Source of the DNA: Impatiens glandulifera
Taxonomy: Eukaryota; Streptophyta; Magnoliopsida; Ericales; Balsaminaceae
Length of the DNA stretch: 64,000 nt
Assembly (NCBI RefSeq): GCF_907164915.1
Contig: NC_061866.1
Location: forward strand, 25,623,905-25,687,904
Direction of reading: 5' to 3'
A program made the translations under genes and the position numbers. Shown here piece by piece: positions 1 to 12,830 of this stretch; positions within the stretch are counted from its first letter, which is position 1, and each line of letters begins with the position of its first letter. The notes beneath the pieces were generated by a model. The model saw only the letters and a list, made by a program, of their open reading frames with translations. It was not told the origin of the DNA and did not search any database.

Positions 1-1850
1 AAAACCGGTTTGACAACTGAGGTTGATCTGGAAAAAGCTGTTGGTGAAACTAGTAAACTCGTGGAAGCATTGACCGATCCGACTCATGAAATCAAGGGAA
101 CCAAGAGGTGGTTCCAATTGAGACGATAGACATTTCTAATCCAAAGCCTAAAATCATTACTGAAACTATCCAACGTTGAGGAAGAAGATGAGGAAATTGT
201 CAACAATATTCTGAAGAAAGTGAATGACAAAGCAGGAGAGACCATCGATCTCTTCTATACATGGGCACATACCAGACTTGAGACGAGTTTTAAGGTTGCT
301 TTTCCGGAGTTATCGGATGACAATAAATGGTTTGCACTCCTGAATCTAGAAGATGTGATCTTCACTCTAACGAAAACTTCTTCAGTAACTGAGGCTTTGG
401 CAAGAAGCGATTTTATAGAAGCAACAACAAAAAGAAAAATCTTGATTCCGATTATCAAAGAAAATGAAGAAAAGATGAATGTGATAGAGGAAGTAACTGA
501 AACCGACAAGAGAGTTTTATCTCTATTGAAAGCTTCCATGGAGGATTATCAGGTCACCATCTCTAAATTTGAAGATGTATATGTGCTGGTTCTAGAGGGG
601 CATATGCTTCCTCCGAGTGAAACTCGAGCTATCGAAACAACACGGCCACAGTTTGAAACAATTCAGTCCTCTAAACCTACATGAACTCCATATGAGGAAA
701 AAGAACTCTTTGATGGCTTCGACGTTAAGGGCTTGTCTTTTAAATAAAGAGATCTGGGATGTGGAAAAGAAGAATATGAGCGCCATGTTGAGGTTATTAA
801 AGCTCATGTTCTTCAAAATCAGTATGATTCTGCAACTGAATCTAGTCTTTTGGGAACTCCGCCCAATGAAGAGGAACATGAGGATGATCAGGAAACTGCC
901 AACTCCGATCCTATCTCTACTGAAAAGAAAACTGGCATAACAACGAAGCAAAGACCTGAAGAAAACCTGCCTGCACGGTCCAGTCTATGCAAATAAGCTG
1001 TCATGGTGCTCTACCCATACAATCGCGTGCTCCTGGGTCCACATGCTCTACCTCTGAAGAAAACTCAAGGCTGGACATTGTACAGACTCTTTTAAATGCC
1101 TTAGCTCCGTGGAAAGCGATTGTCATGGCTCACATTACAATATGTAAGGAAGGCAAGGATTACAAAGTCAACAACTAATTCAATTAAAGAGAGATTTAAG
1201 GCAGGAAGTTGCGGGAGTAGGGTAGGAGATAAGGCAATAATTGAATGTGATGAAGCCCAAAGTCTCCAAAACATTAACCGGTGTTGAACTTGTATCATCC
1301 TAGCTTCACGAACTGGTGAAATCCCAAAGTGTTGTTGATGGTGAGAAGTGCTAGAAGCATGAGGAGGCTGCTCGTCGGATTCAAGAGTCAATGCAGTTGA
1401 ACTAGCAAATGAGGAAGCTGCACGACAACTCCAAGAAGAAATCAATAGAACCGATGTAGCCGGGCCAACACCTACCACCAAGAAAACTCAAGTAGTTAAA
1501 AGAAAGAAGGGTAAGAAACCCGAGGCAGAATCCTCAAAACCGGTTGATGAGGTGTCAGAAAATGAAAAACCGGAAGACAACAAAATACCGGAAGAATAAG
1601 AAGAGGAAGAAGAACCATTGATTCGAAGACGCAAAACCGCTTTACCCTCCCAGTCTCAACCAGAAGTACCTACACAAGAATTCCCACGTAGTGCTCGGTC
1701 CTATTTTACGACGAGGTGGCGGGAGCTCGGCTGATCACATTGCTGAAGCTAGTAGTGCCAATCCTGTTGACAATCGAGTTTTCATGCGAGGATGGATAGA
1801 GGATGAACTCTCTCAACCGATCACAAAAATTAAAAGAGGGAGACACTAAA
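1..1850 (+). pseudogene. Extra-ORF (aORF) remnant of element 0, C-terminal part
   Basis: C-terminal part of the extra ORF that lies between pol and the 3' LTR in the copia elements here. One frame runs from base 1 to 684, broken only by a TAG at 127-129. It matches the 50323-50919 reading frame of element E: both have F-Y-x-W, then N-L-E, then K-T-S-S-V, and a D-K-R-V-L motif. After 684 the frame shifts; acidic and Lys-rich stretches follow (about 685-970 and 1440-1730), and the last open stretch ends in K-R-G-R-H at 1850. No membrane segment or signal peptide is visible. The start lies outside the window. Function unknown; the family assignment rests on similarity to the other copies in the window. 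Confidence 0.7.
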
Positions 1851-2142
1851 TTCTACTTTTACCTTATATCCACTTCATGACTCACTGGAACTTAAACATT
1901 TGGTTTATTTTGCTAACTTTGTTTACCGTTATTTAACAGGATTGCCTTATGATGAATCTGTTTCCTTGTTTAAAATACTTGTTTTGATGATTTTTTAAAT
2001 AAAAATTATCAAAAATGGAGAAATTTCTAGAAAATAAACCATCATTCTTCAAATTAATTAATCAAGCATTGAATACTTTTAAGTTAAAAATTAACTTAAG
2101 TGGCCAACGATTATAAATTTTGAATATTTAGATTAAATAATT

Positions 2143-2156
2143 AAAAAGGGAGAAAT
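2143..2156 (+). other. Polypurine tract of element 0
   Basis: AAAAAGGGAGAAAT lies directly before a TGTTAG LTR start. The same tract precedes the 3' LTRs of elements B and C, and a variant precedes that of A. It would prime plus-strand DNA synthesis. The 290 bp between the aORF stop and this tract are AT-rich and non-coding; their last part resembles the pre-tract sequence of element C (33624-33700). Confidence 0.85.
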
Positions 2157-3535
2157 TGTTAGATAAATTAGTAGTAAGTTAAATATCTAAACAAAACAAA
2201 CAAAGGTAATTTTTGTGCACATAAAGAAAAACCGGAAAATTCTCTTAAAGGAAAAATGTTTTGCCTTAAAGGAAAAGATCGGTAAAACTAGGTATCGGCT
2301 TTTTATTCCTCGATTATATGATCGGTATTATCTCCGATAATTATGTTTTCGGTAGTAAAAAGGTTGCGTAATCAGTTTTATTTTCGGTAATATAATATAT
2401 TTTATGCTCGGTTATATGATCGATATTATCTCCGGTATTTATCTTTCCGGTAGTAAAAAGGTTACTCGATTGGTTTTATTTTTGGTAATATAATCGGTTT
2501 TATGCTCGGTTATATGATCGGTATTATCTCCGGTATTTATCTTTTCGATAGTTAAAAAGCTGTGTGATCGGTTTATTTTCGGTAATATAATCGGTTTTAT
2601 GCTCGGTTATATGATCAGTATTATCTCCGGTATTTATCTTTTCGATAGTAATAAGGCTGCGCGATCGGTTTTATTTTCAATAATATAATTAGTTTTATGC
2701 TTGGATATTCTTAAAGAAGTGGAACCGGTTTTTCCATCACTTCAGTACCATATGAGGAATCAGTTTTATTTATTTCGGTAGTTTGTCCGACAGTTTCTTC
2801 AGCTTTCTAAATAACCGGTTATATCCTCATTTTGGTGTTATACACAAAACCGATATTATACATCCAACGGTAACTTAACCGGTTAGAAGGCGAAATCATA
2901 ATTTGATTTCGGTAATCTAACTAGGCTAATCCAAGAAGAGAAACCGGTTTATGATAAGTTAACTCTACACTAAACATAACCAACAATTTCTTATTCAGTG
3001 CAACACAGAATATTTCCGTTAATTACAAAAGAGAGTCTTCACGTGATCAGACTGCTCCATTGCCAATTGAATATAAGTCTGATGAAATACTTTTGGAAAG
3101 TAGAAGCCTGCTACAAAAGATTAGATTTCTACTTTGATATAAGTCCAACACAGCCTTTTTGGAGCATATATCCCTCACTGTACCCTAGATATTCAAATCA
3201 TTAGAAGAAAAATGTGCATGATGATCTGCTCCTCGGAAATCATTAACTCATTTAATGGCTATGTTGACTTATTATCAAACAAGATCAGAAGATATACCAA
3301 GATTGTACCACAACGATCTTCAACCAATCAGATCCAAGAGATCATGTACAATCAATGAAATATATCCGTTGAAGATCAAGAATATGACCGTTGTCACATT
3401 CCTATTTAAGAGAACTCAAACTCAACTGGAAAAACCACCTTTTGACAACCTTACGACCTTGCAATAACAATTGTTTAAGCTTTCAAACTTGCTCACATTT
3501 ACATATTACTCAATCTATCAAATCTGTGTGTGTTA
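2157..3535 (+). repeat. 3' LTR of element 0, truncated
   Basis: Begins TGTTAGATAAA immediately after the polypurine tract. A tandem array fills part of U3 (2305-2705). Around 3388-3410, ATGACCGTTG followed by a TATA-like CTATTTAAG matches the equivalent place in the intact LTR of element F (63211-63240), so the two belong to related families. The GGGGTGACGTAGGAG block found in most other LTRs here is absent, and sequence from about 3536 is unrelated gypsy DNA on the other strand, so the R/U5 end has been lost. The exact breakpoint is uncertain by some tens of bases. Confidence 0.75.
2305..2705 (+). repeat. U3 tandem repeat, about 98-bp unit, four copies
   Basis: CTCG(G/A)TTATATGATCGGTATT recurs at about 2308, 2405, 2503 and 2601, a period of 97-98 bp, with a decayed fifth start near 2699. 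Units are rich in CGGT. The array lies upstream of the LTR TATA box, as the different arrays of the other families do. Confidence 0.8.
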
Positions 3536-5280
3536 GAATTTCACGTGTATAACAAGTTCACTTATTATGTGTGAGTAGTGAGTGTTGTAAGTTGACAGAA
3601 TATCGATGAATGATAGGATGTCAATTTCTTGATAATCGAGAGAGCTATATTCGTGAGCTGGAGCAATTGTCTTGGGAATCCGAGCCAAGTTTTGGAGGGC
3701 ATCGCGAAAATAGTCTTTTCTTTTTTTAATCACACAAACAGAAGGGTTATAATTATGAGGACAATTTGAAATAATTCGAGAAATAAAAAATATCTTTATA
3801 AATCTGGGTTGGTAGAGGGTCGTGGAAGTCAAAGAATAGAGTGCTTTGTCCCTCGTGGATAAACTGTCCATTCAAATTTGGAAAAATAATTATACGTTGT
3901 TTGGATATCATTTCATTGCGGATTTCTTCGATTCTTGTAGGAATGTATTCTAAACAATGTCAATCCATGTTACAACATGGGTGTGGGAATGATTTCATGC
4001 CTTTGGTGTTTGGGCCCAAAACCCTGTTAGGGAAATATTCTATTTGACGCATCATTCTGATTGAGGAGAGGCTAAACATACTAAAGCCAAGGTGTTTGGA
4101 CGAGTCTTTACCTTCTGAGAGGATTTGACATATCTTGAACCCGCATTGGTCAACCTCAGGGGTGTCAATGTGGGTAGAACCTATGATTGTTCTAGTGTCA
4201 GTTGTGTCTTTAACTGTGATAACTTGGTCATTGGCAATGAACTTGTGCTTTTGGTGTAGGGTAAAGACTAAAGTCCTAGCTTGATGAAGCCATGGTTTTC
4301 CTAAGATCAAGTTATAGGAATGATGCATGTTGATAACTAAAAAATCAACCTGGAATAGGATGTCGACCACTCAGATGGTGCACTTGATGCATGTTGATGA
4401 CTAAAAATGAAACCCATTATTTCACGGCAAGAGATATTGAAACCTCTGACACACAGGTCGAATGGTATGATTTTGTCTGAAAACACACCTAATTTCTCAA
4501 GAGTCATTCAAGGACATATGTTGAGAGCGGAGTCATTGTCTATCAAGACCATTGGAACGATATTTCCATCCATTTGCACAAAAATTTAGAGGGATTTTCA
4601 TGATTTGTAATGGAAAATCATTGTCTTCTAAGCCAATCATGTTGTGATGCAAACCAACGGATATGATCCCTACTAGTTCTTCAGGGGTGATCAATAGAGT
4701 ACATCATGACTTCCCATATAGAAACGTTAGAATTTTTCCTTTTAAGTTGCTTGAGGAGGTTGTCTCCTAGGTTAAGTGCTCTAGGATCATCTTCCCTTTT
4801 AGTTCATACATGAAGCTGAGAGGTGGACAACAAGTTGGCCGATGTGGTTTTCGTGAATCTGGGTTGGAAATCCGTTCCACCTCGCATTACCGCGATGTCA
4901 ATTGTGTCATAGATATGGCCAATCATTTTTTGTCTTCCACCATTCATCAATCTCACCGGAGTTTTGGACATCTCTTTGGGTTAGGGATCGATCATGTTGA
5001 TCTCTAATTCGGTGTTATAGATGAGGTCTAGTAACACATTGGAGTCAATAGATGCTTCATAAATATTGGACATATTGACTTTATAATACGGTAGCAGATT
5101 CATTGCTTTTTACGTTTTGAAGATCACGTTCTGATCGATCAATTCCTAAATCAAATTTTTGAGGGTATTACATCTGTCGGTAGTGTGGCCATTTGCTTGG
5201 TGATAGTCACACCAAACATTCTCATACATTCCAAAAATGGTTTGTTTGTTATTCGGGAAAGAGGTTTAACAAAATTAGTT
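3536..5280 (-). pseudogene. Ty3/gypsy element G: gag end and aspartic protease, degenerate
   Basis: Read on the minus strand. At 5260-5110 lies a zinc-knuckle-like C-D-Y-H-Q...G-H-T-T-D-R-C segment followed by L-K-N-L-I, typical of plant Ty3/gypsy gag. Around 4540-4400 a protease-like D-S-A-L-N plus T-L-E-K-L segment follows; the usual D-S/T-G is altered. At 4310-4200 comes Y-N-L-I-L-G-K-P-W-L-H-Q-A, then T-L-H-Q-K-H-K-F, the conserved end of gypsy retropepsins. Stops and frameshifts are frequent. A short duplication of about 60 bp (4323-4345 against 4385-4407) breaks the protease. RT is missing: the sequence ends against the element 0 LTR near 3536. Confidence 0.7.
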
Positions 5281-6787
5281 TCCTGAAGAATCTTCATTAC
5301 TTGACTTAAAGGCATTTCTAGGTCGGCAAAGACTCTAGGGGGTTTAGATGCCTTTGTAGGTGTGCCCTTGGGATGAATAGTTGTATCTACTTTGGGCTGT
5401 AGAGACTTACTTTTGAGGCGATTGCTCCTGCCAAGCTACATGGTGTACTTGTGTCTTTTCCTTTCTTCTCAATAGCGTCATCGAGGTTAATGCATATGTC
5501 GATATCCTTTTCGACATCTTTAATAGCGTCTTTTTAGTCATGATGTTCTTCAGTGCTTTTTCCCTTAACTAACTTGTTTTGCTGGGATTACATGGCTTGA
5601 ACTTGACCCATCTGGAATGTATATGTCGTTAGCGGTGGTTGATTAAATGCACAAATTTGTTTTTCATGTGAACTCAGGGGGTTAATTACTTCTTCATGTT
5701 GTAAGCATGCAGTTTTCTCGATATCCTTTTCTAAGTCTTCATAGAGAGAGACTTCTTCGAGACCTTTTTTTACTAGTAGGACGGGGTAAATGGGTGTGAA
5801 CATAACTAAATTTTCCTAATTAGGAAAATAAGGAGAAGGGGTATGTTTTGGGATGTACACGGGATTTCCTATTTAGCTTAAGAAGTTGTGATCAACGCAG
5901 GTTTTTCCGTTACATGCTGTAAATCTTCCTTCATTTCTCTAAATTCAGTTGTAGAGACCGTTTTAGGTTCGGAGGGTTTTCGGCCATCTAGTGGAGTATA
6001 AAATATCCAATTTTTGGATCTCTCTTTCTAGGGTCCGTGTTGGTTTGTCACAGTCGTGCATTGTGCAAAGAGAAAGAGATGAGAGTTTGTAGATGTAAAA
6101 AAGTACAAATGCAATGTATATGCATATAAAATGAATCTTAGAGAATAATCATCTCTTTTTGTGATTCGATTAAACAAATATAGAGTTGTTTTATTAAAAT
6201 ACGCACTTAATTTCTTACAGAAAACACTATCTTGTTGATATTTTATAAAGAGAGTTTCAAAGAGAAAAAGTTCGAAATTACAGACTAATAGTTCTACAGT
6301 AGTCTGTTCCTGCACTGGAAACTTCCTCTTCTTTGTCTTTCTTCGACCTTTCACTTTCTTCTAGAATGATGGTTAGGTAATTCTTTCTCTGTTTTGGGAT
6401 ACCCATTTGAGAAGCATTGTACCATTTCTTGAGGTACCTCGTATAGGCCTTGTGGTTAATTGTCTTGTCTATGACGATAACAATTCCCATATAAGGAGGC
6501 ATAAAATCATGACCAAACTATTTGTAGAGGTCATGAGTGTATATCTTCCATCATGTATAGGACCATGGGAGTAAATCCCTAACTTCATCGTCATTTTCCA
6601 TAAGAGGTCCTAGATAAGATTTCCTCATTCATCGATACTAAAAAGAGGGGGATTAGATGTCCCTCGGACATACTGGTGATAAGCGTCCAAGCTTGCCAAG
6701 CAACATAATGTATAGGACCAGAGGTGAGCCTCTTTTGCTCACGGAAAAGGTTAAGAATGAGTCGTTAAAACCCATCAAAGTTTCAGC
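5281..6787 (-). pseudogene. Ty3/gypsy element G: gag middle part, degenerate
   Basis: Minus-strand continuation of the gag whose earlier parts lie at 32251-32138 and about 34120-33720. At 6787-6655 the frame reads L-A-E-T-L-M-G-F-N, then L-G-K-L-G-R-L-S-P-V-C-P-R-D, matching the N-terminal domain (DUF7745 type, from memory) of plant gypsy gag proteins. Around 6500-6320 a Lys/Glu-rich tract follows, and 5800-5590 is a charged, probably coiled-coil stretch before the zinc-knuckle segment. Many stops. It is separated from its N-terminal half by insertion of element B. Confidence 0.6.
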
Positions 6788-6792
6788 CAAGA
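6788..6792. repeat. Target-site duplication of element B, left copy (CAAGA)
   Basis: CAAGA directly flanks the LTR end of element B and is identical to 32138-32142 on the other side. A perfect 5-bp duplication is the Ty1/copia integration hallmark. Confidence 0.95.
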
Positions 6793-8437
6793 TATTAGGA
6801 TCAAGTACAATAATAGAAGGGGGCTTGAATATTGTTGTGCAACTTATCACTTTCAATTCAATTTTAATCTTGTAAAGATGAAAATATGTTTCTATTCTTC
6901 ACAAATCTTCGCAAACTCTTGAACAGATTCAAGTGCGGAAATGTTTGCTATATTTGAAGTGGCAGATAAACGACTATAAGATGTAGTAATGAAATAACAC
7001 AAAGAGTTTTATGTATGTTCGGAGATAAAACTCCTACATCACCCCTTCTTTTGTTTCCAGAAGGTTTTTCACTATAATACTTTGATTCGTATAACAACTA
7101 CATAAACCTAGTCAGAGACACATGATTTAACAACTGTCTGTTTCTAAACTCCTAGCTATCACTCAGTTGAACAGACAACCACTGTTCAACTTGCAATACT
7201 AATAATATAGAGTAGTCTTAGAGAGAGAGAGAGTAAAAAAAGCCTTAGCAATTTGTAATTCGTACGAATTAAGTTCAAGTGAGGAAGAGCAAGAGATCGG
7301 AAAGATCGCTATTGTACTCTGATCATCTTTTATATTGAAGTGTACTAATGGTCGAATTCGTCTCTTGGACACGTGTTGGCTTTCTGATGGATGTACGCCA
7401 AGTGTATGGGATCATATTTAAGAATAGATTTGATGGATCGTGGCATACCGGATTGTATTGCGGAATATTCGCTAGAATGTGTTGAACTAGAAGGTACAAC
7501 GCGGGCTAGTAGAATAATTGAGTACGTGACAATTAAGCGTATTAAGCTGACTTGACAGACGATTGATGACGAACACTATTGTTCGCCGTGCTAATCAACT
7601 TATATAGATAAGCGGATGCTTCTTCATACAGTTGTTGAAGCAAGGCATCTAATCACGCTTTTTCAGACTTGAGCGTTTGATGAAGAAAGACGTCTACTCG
7701 CACTTCTTTAGACCAAAGTGTCTGATGAAGCAAGATGTCTTCTCGCGCACTTCTTCAGACCAGTGCATCTATTGAAGTGAGACGTCTGCTCGCGCACTTC
7801 TTCAGACTAGAGGGTCTGTTAAAATGAGACGTCTGCTTGCAAACTTATTTAGAGTAAAGCATCTGTTGAAGTGAGACATTTGTTCACGCACTTCTTCAAA
7901 TTAGAGCGTCTGTTGAAGTGAGACGTTCCTCACGCACATCTTCAGAATAGAGTGTCTGTTGAAGTGAGACGTGTTCTCGCACTTTTTCAGGCTAACACGT
8001 ATGTTTCAACAGACGTCTTCTCTCACTTCTTCACACTAACATGTTTGTTGAAGCAACACGTCTTCTCGTGCTTCTTCAAACTAACACGTCTGTTGAAGCA
8101 AGACGTCTTCTCGTGCACTTATTCAGACCAGAGTGTCTGTTAAAGTGATACGTCTTTTCGCGCTTCTTCAGAATAACACGTCTGTTGAAGCAAGACATCT
8201 TCTCATGCACTTCTTCAGACTAGAGCTTCTGTTAAAGTGAGACGTCTACTCTAGACGTACATGCGCATAGACAATTTACACAACTTAGTTTTGTTCATGA
8301 ACACATCATTAAAACTTTGTCGAATTGATTTAAATTTATTCACTTAAGTTTATTTAAATCAATTAAAATATTTTTTCCTAATTAATTATGTCTCTAATTA
8401 TTAATTTTCCATTTTCTTTATTTAACTTAATCAAATA
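6793..8437 (-). repeat. 3' LTR of element B
   Basis: 1645 bp, starting (minus strand) after a polypurine tract at 8437 and ending ...GATCCTAATA at 6793. Its start has decayed from TGTTAGATT to TATTTGATT. U3 carries an array (7660-8255); a TATA box (AATATAAAAG) lies near 7338-7327. The conserved hairpin and GGGGTGAtGTAGGAG block lies at 7075-7011. The partner LTR at 30629-32137 has lost that block. Confidence 0.9.
7660..8255 (-). repeat. U3 hairpin-repeat array of element B family
   Basis: About a dozen diverged units of roughly 45-56 bp built from CTTCTTCAGAC, a short spacer, GTCTGTTGAAG, then GAGACGTCTGCTCGCGC. CTTC..AGAC and GTCT..GAAG are inverted repeats, so each unit can fold into a hairpin; AGACGTCT is itself palindromic. 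The same array is in the 5' LTR at 31415-31955. Confidence 0.85.
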
Positions 8438-8451
8438 ATTTCTCCCTTTTT
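8438..8451 (-). other. Polypurine tract of element B
   Basis: Minus strand AAAAGGGAGAAATT adjacent to the 3' LTR start, equivalent to 2143-2156 and 33610-33623. Confidence 0.85.
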
Positions 8452-8584
8452 GATGATGTTTAAACTAAGTTAAGATTAAATTAAGAACAATGAATTAAAA
8501 ATTAAATAATATATTTATATAATTATGAAAAATATAAAATATACAAAGTTTGAGATTCCCATCTTTTAATTCTTGAAGGTTTAG

Positions 8585-11500
8585 TCTTCGTTTTGATTGC
8601 CTTCGCCTTCGCCGAAGAGAAGACTTTGCCATCAAATTTTTCTTCCTCTACCTAATCCATGGGCTGCACCTTGACCTCCTCCTTGGCCACTTCCTTGCAT
8701 TCCTTGGTCTGGCTTCCTTCTAGATCAAGTGCCCCGACCGCAGCCATCTCATCCACCTCTTCCACCTCAATTTATACCTTCCTCCTTTTTACTATTATCA
8801 ATTGTAGGGTCATAAGCTTTAGCAAATTCCACGGTAGCCTATTCTTTAGCTTGAAAGAATTTAGCGACTGCGTCAGCATCTTCGATTCGCTCAACTTATG
8901 CTATCTTAAGGGATTTAGATATTTCAAGTAGTTGATGGCCGAACATTCCCATTGTTGACCTTGTCTCATTGTGAAGGTCAAAGTTGTTCTTGAGTAGAGT
9001 GGTCTTCATCCTGGTCAACTAATTAATAATTATCGATACTTCACCTGAAGTTCTCGATAACTCTTTGATTGTATTTCCTTGAGCCAGGGCCATAGAGTGC
9101 CGCAATATGGCCCGAATAAAAGACCCAAGCCTACATGAACCATCACAAAGAAAGTCCTACAAATGATCGGGCCTATTTCAATGAAAGCCCACAGAAGTGC
9201 CAAAGCACAACAAGCCTACCCATCATTAAAGAAAGCCCGTGCAAGAATGACTTCATTGTCAAGGAAGCCCGACGACGGCAAAATCAAGCGACAAATGTCG
9301 AGTCAGACTCTTCTAGTCTGGTTCCTCGACCGATGCAGTAGTAGCATTGGCGTTCGAGAAAGTTCGCTCTTCCAGAATCTCCAACTTAATAAAGATTAAA
9401 TTGATGATCTTCTGTATAGGCGCAAGAGCTTCCATAATGAAGTCCTGGAGATCGATTGTTCCCTGGGAGGACTCCTTAAGGGAAGTGGGAGCTGAGGAGA
9501 CAATGTGGGAGCCAGCTGGAAGAGAGCGAATAAGGGAGGCTCGAATACTTACTTGAATGGTAGATGGTTTTGTTTCTTTATTGGGAGATGAGCCTCGAGG
9601 CACATTGATCATAGCTCGAGACTCGTCTGTTGGTCCTTCATTTTCAGCGTATAGATCCTTGATAAATCTCGACATATCTATAGAACTAAGAGATTTATCA
9701 GGGATGGATTTCTTGGATGAAGAAGGAGAACATCGCTTCTCTTCATACATCTCATTGTCTGATGCGATTGATTGAATAGAAGAGGCCTTCTTAGAGACAT
9801 AAGTTTAGAGCTGCTCAGCAGCCGTGGAAGATTCCTTCTCAACAGACGACTTCTGCTTAGACAGGATGAGTTGCTCGGGATCAGAAGAGGGTTCCTTCTC
9901 AACAGCTTTTGAGACCAGCTCCACAACAGGGGAAAAGAGTTGATGCTACTCAGCAGTTTGAGACAACTACTTCTCAACAGAAGGGAGTTTCGACTGCTCT
10001 CTTCAGATGTAGGGAGCTACTATTGTTCAGCAGTGATAGGAAATTGTTGCATAGTAGTGTGAAGAGTCTTCAGTTAAAGGAGGTTGATCCTTCTTAGTAG
10101 TGATAGGAAAATGCTGCTCAGTAGTGGGAAAAGTCGCCTACTCTTCAACTAAAGGAGGTTTCTGCTTCTCCGTAGTGAGAAGATCTAGAAGAAGAATCTC
10201 CTCAACACACCGAGCAGAAGGAGGCTACAATTTCTTAACGAATGTTAGCTCCTCTTTAGCATCTGATCTATTCATCTCGGCATTGGACTCCTTCTTACAA
10301 AGTTCTTCAATCTTGGATAACTCTGTGCCGTGAAGAAAACTCAGAGCTGTTGAGATGTAGGAGTCCAAGATCAATTGCAAACGGATGTTAACTTTTCCAT
10401 CTACATCTTTCGTTCTCTCAAGAGGGTTGAAGTTTTCTTCCCTCTCGTTGAGGATTAGAAATAGAGCACGCCCTCTTGAGATTACAGCAACGAGCTCACT
10501 TCTCTTAAGAGCTTCATGAACATCCTTGTGTGGGTCCAAGAGAGGACCGATTTCTCTATCTTGAGCAGCGCCTTCCACTGCTTACTAAGATTAACAGCTT
10601 GAATAACTTCATTGAACTTCGTATGGAGTCTTATGCTGCACCATTTGTCAAAAGCTTTTATTCTCTCAGATGCAGTAGACACAAACTCCTCCATGATAAT
10701 GTCAAGAGATTGTTGCACCTCCGAGATAGATTTGGAAATGTCAACCAAGGGTACTTTACCCTTACTTGTAAATTCAACAGGCTTGGAAGCAGGGGCAGAT
10801 TCCCTAAAGACAATACCCTATCTAGCTCGAGCTTCTCTTCAAATTGTTGCTGGAGAAAAGCCGAAGAAAGGAACTACTGCTGTTGGGATAACAATTTCAG
10901 GCTGAGGGGCAGCAGTCAGTTCTGCAATAAAAGACTGAACCACTATTGTCTCGAGATACTGGACTGGCTGGCTCCTTGGAAAGATCTTCAGTATGGTCCT
11001 CATTATGTTTATAAGGAATAATAGGACCAACTGACTCAACAGCCGGTTCAACAGTTGATTCCACAACGGGAACAATAGTAGGCTCTACGGCCAAAATAGG
11101 TTGGGAGTTTACCTTAGAAGAGGTTTATGCTGTAGGGATAATAGCAGTCTGGCCAGTAGGCTCGGCAAACATGGGATCTTCATATTGATTCACAGCAGGC
11201 GCTACTACTAAAGGCAAAATATGGGCTACCAAGGGAGACAAGTCTGGCCTTCATAACATTGGAGATAACCTTAACGGTTTCTCCGACAGGAGTGCGCTTC
11301 TAGCTGGTTGAACTTACAGTCGACTCCTGCACTGTTAGATTTCTCCACTTCACTGGGATTTTTCGACCAGATGCGACATGGAGCTTATGCTTAGTGGTCG
11401 ACTGACCACAGGATTGTGGGACGGATGAAGTGGACTTGGTTTCTTTGATTGTCTTCATCCTAATAACGTAGTTTCTAGCAGTACTACTGGTCATCACCCT

Positions 11501-12165
11501 ACTTACATTAATATGGGCGCCTTTGCCCAAGGGCACCTGTAAGTGCTCAAGAATTCTGTTGAGTTGTACTGAAAAACCCACACTCTACTTCTTTGGAATA
11601 GACACCATTAAACATAGAGTTAAAAATAGGATGGACGACTAGTTGATAGTCATCCCCTTCAATATGGCCACCATAATCTCAAGTCTCTCCTTTGTGTAGG
11701 CGTCGAACGACCCTACTCTTGTCTAGAGAGACTTAAATACAATATCATTAAGAAGACAAAACTCCGTCTTCATATACTTCTTCTTCCCATGAGTCTCAAC
11801 TAGGCCATAAACATCCGAGAAGACGTGTTAGATTTTCCAGATGTCCTCGGCCAGAATCTCGTCGAAAGTTGTGAGGCCTTCCGTCGGAAGCCCAAACAGC
11901 TGGGCAAAGAGATCTTTAGAGATAATGATCTCAGAACCCTTCATAGTTGCTGTAATAGAGTCTTCGACCAGCTTTACGGATGTAAAAAACTCACGAATCT
12001 CCACTTCGTGAAGAATGAAAGGGTCGCCTAAGAACTTTCTAAGGCCAAAAGCCTTCAGAGTTTTGAACATCGCCACCATTGCCGGCAACCCTGAAGCGTA
12101 CATCGATTCAAAGTCTACTTGTATTGTGTTTTAAGCGAAAAAGATTATCTTAGATATCTTATTGT
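8585..12165 (-). pseudogene. Extra ORF (aORF) of element B, degenerate
   Basis: Occupies the position between RNase H and the polypurine tract. N-terminal domain at about 12150-11828: V-D-F-E-S-M, then G-L-R-K-F-L-G-D-P-F, then E-I-R-E-F-F and F-G-L-P-T-E-G, aligning with element A's G-L-R-K-Y-L-G-G-P-F, V-R-E-F-L and H-P-T-E-G. The domain's later part (L-x-x-I-L-E-H-L-Q-V-P-L-G) is at 11581-11300. A charged helical region follows (10748-10225), then a Ser-rich region with a helical stretch (9750-9313), and a degenerate Gly/Arg-rich tail near 8780-8600. Frameshifts and stops break it throughout; the original start is unclear because a stop precedes the homologous region near 12137. Not a host gene: it lies inside an LTR element. 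Confidence 0.75.
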
Positions 12166-12270
12166 TTAGATGAAGAAGAAAGTGACTAATATTCTAAAGA
12201 GAAGACAAAAATCTATTATGTGTAGAAAATGCAAGGGAATTGTAAAGCATCTTAGGCGTGCAGAGCACCC

Positions 12271-12280
12271 TTTATATAAA
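12271..12280 (-). promoter_or_regulatory. TATA box of the internal aORF promoter, element B
   Basis: TTTATATAAA, reading the same on both strands, about 110-170 nt upstream of the aORF coding homology. The same arrangement occurs in element A (17940-17949) and twice in E. Inferred promoter; transcription not shown. Confidence 0.5.
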
Positions 12281-12830
12281 ATCTAACGGACGCATGTATT
12301 AAAAGACATCATTAAAAGACGTCATTAATTAAAAATAAAAAACATCATTAAGGATATGCGTGTGGTAATGAACCGTCAGGCATGTATGTCACATTTTAAT
12401 GGCATGATAGACACGTGTCTTATATTATTCGTTATTGAATATATTTATAAGATAAGATCAAATAAATATTTTCCCACCAATTATTTTGAAATGTGACCGT
12501 TTTACTGTTTGAGAGTGAAGATAAAACTACAGCGCATTAGTAAAATTAATACAGTTGTCCCACTTGGCGTAATCTAAGTAAGACGTATGTTCGGAAGCCG
12601 TCTGCTGACTTATAATAACAGTTGTGTTAGCAGACGTCTGCCTAAAATCTTAGCATTTAACTATACTTAAATTGCAAGCTTCTTAAGCACAGCCCGTCTA
12701 ATGCATATTGTCTTCAGACGACTGTTCTGTTCAGCACAATTTGAGACATCCATCTTAACACATCTGTCTTAACACTTTGTCAACAAATTTCCCTCTCAAT
12801 TTGCGAATACTAAGTTAAATTAATTAAGAT
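12281..12830 (-). promoter_or_regulatory. Region between pol and aORF in B, with U3-like motifs
   Basis: Non-coding region between the RNase H end and the internal TATA box. At 12571-12720 it has several pieces resembling this family's own U3 array: AGACGTATG (12581), CCGTCTGCTGAC (12598), CAGACGTCTGCC (12631) and CTTCAGACGAC (12712). They lie about 290-440 bp upstream of the internal TATA box. A purine-rich minus-strand tract (GAGAGGGAAATTTG) lies at about 12803-12786. Confidence 0.45.

Noticed and set aside
255..539. Minus-strand ORF with hydrophobic N-terminal half
   Set aside because: Antisense of the element 0 aORF, which has clear homologues.
2998..3467. Short ORFs in the element 0 LTR (2998-3204, 3255-3467)
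   Set aside because: They lie in LTR U3 around the promoter and show no similarity; chance frames.
8659..8931. 90-aa plus-strand ORF, hydrophobic and Ser-rich
   Set aside because: Antisense of the Gly/Arg-rich end of the B aORF.
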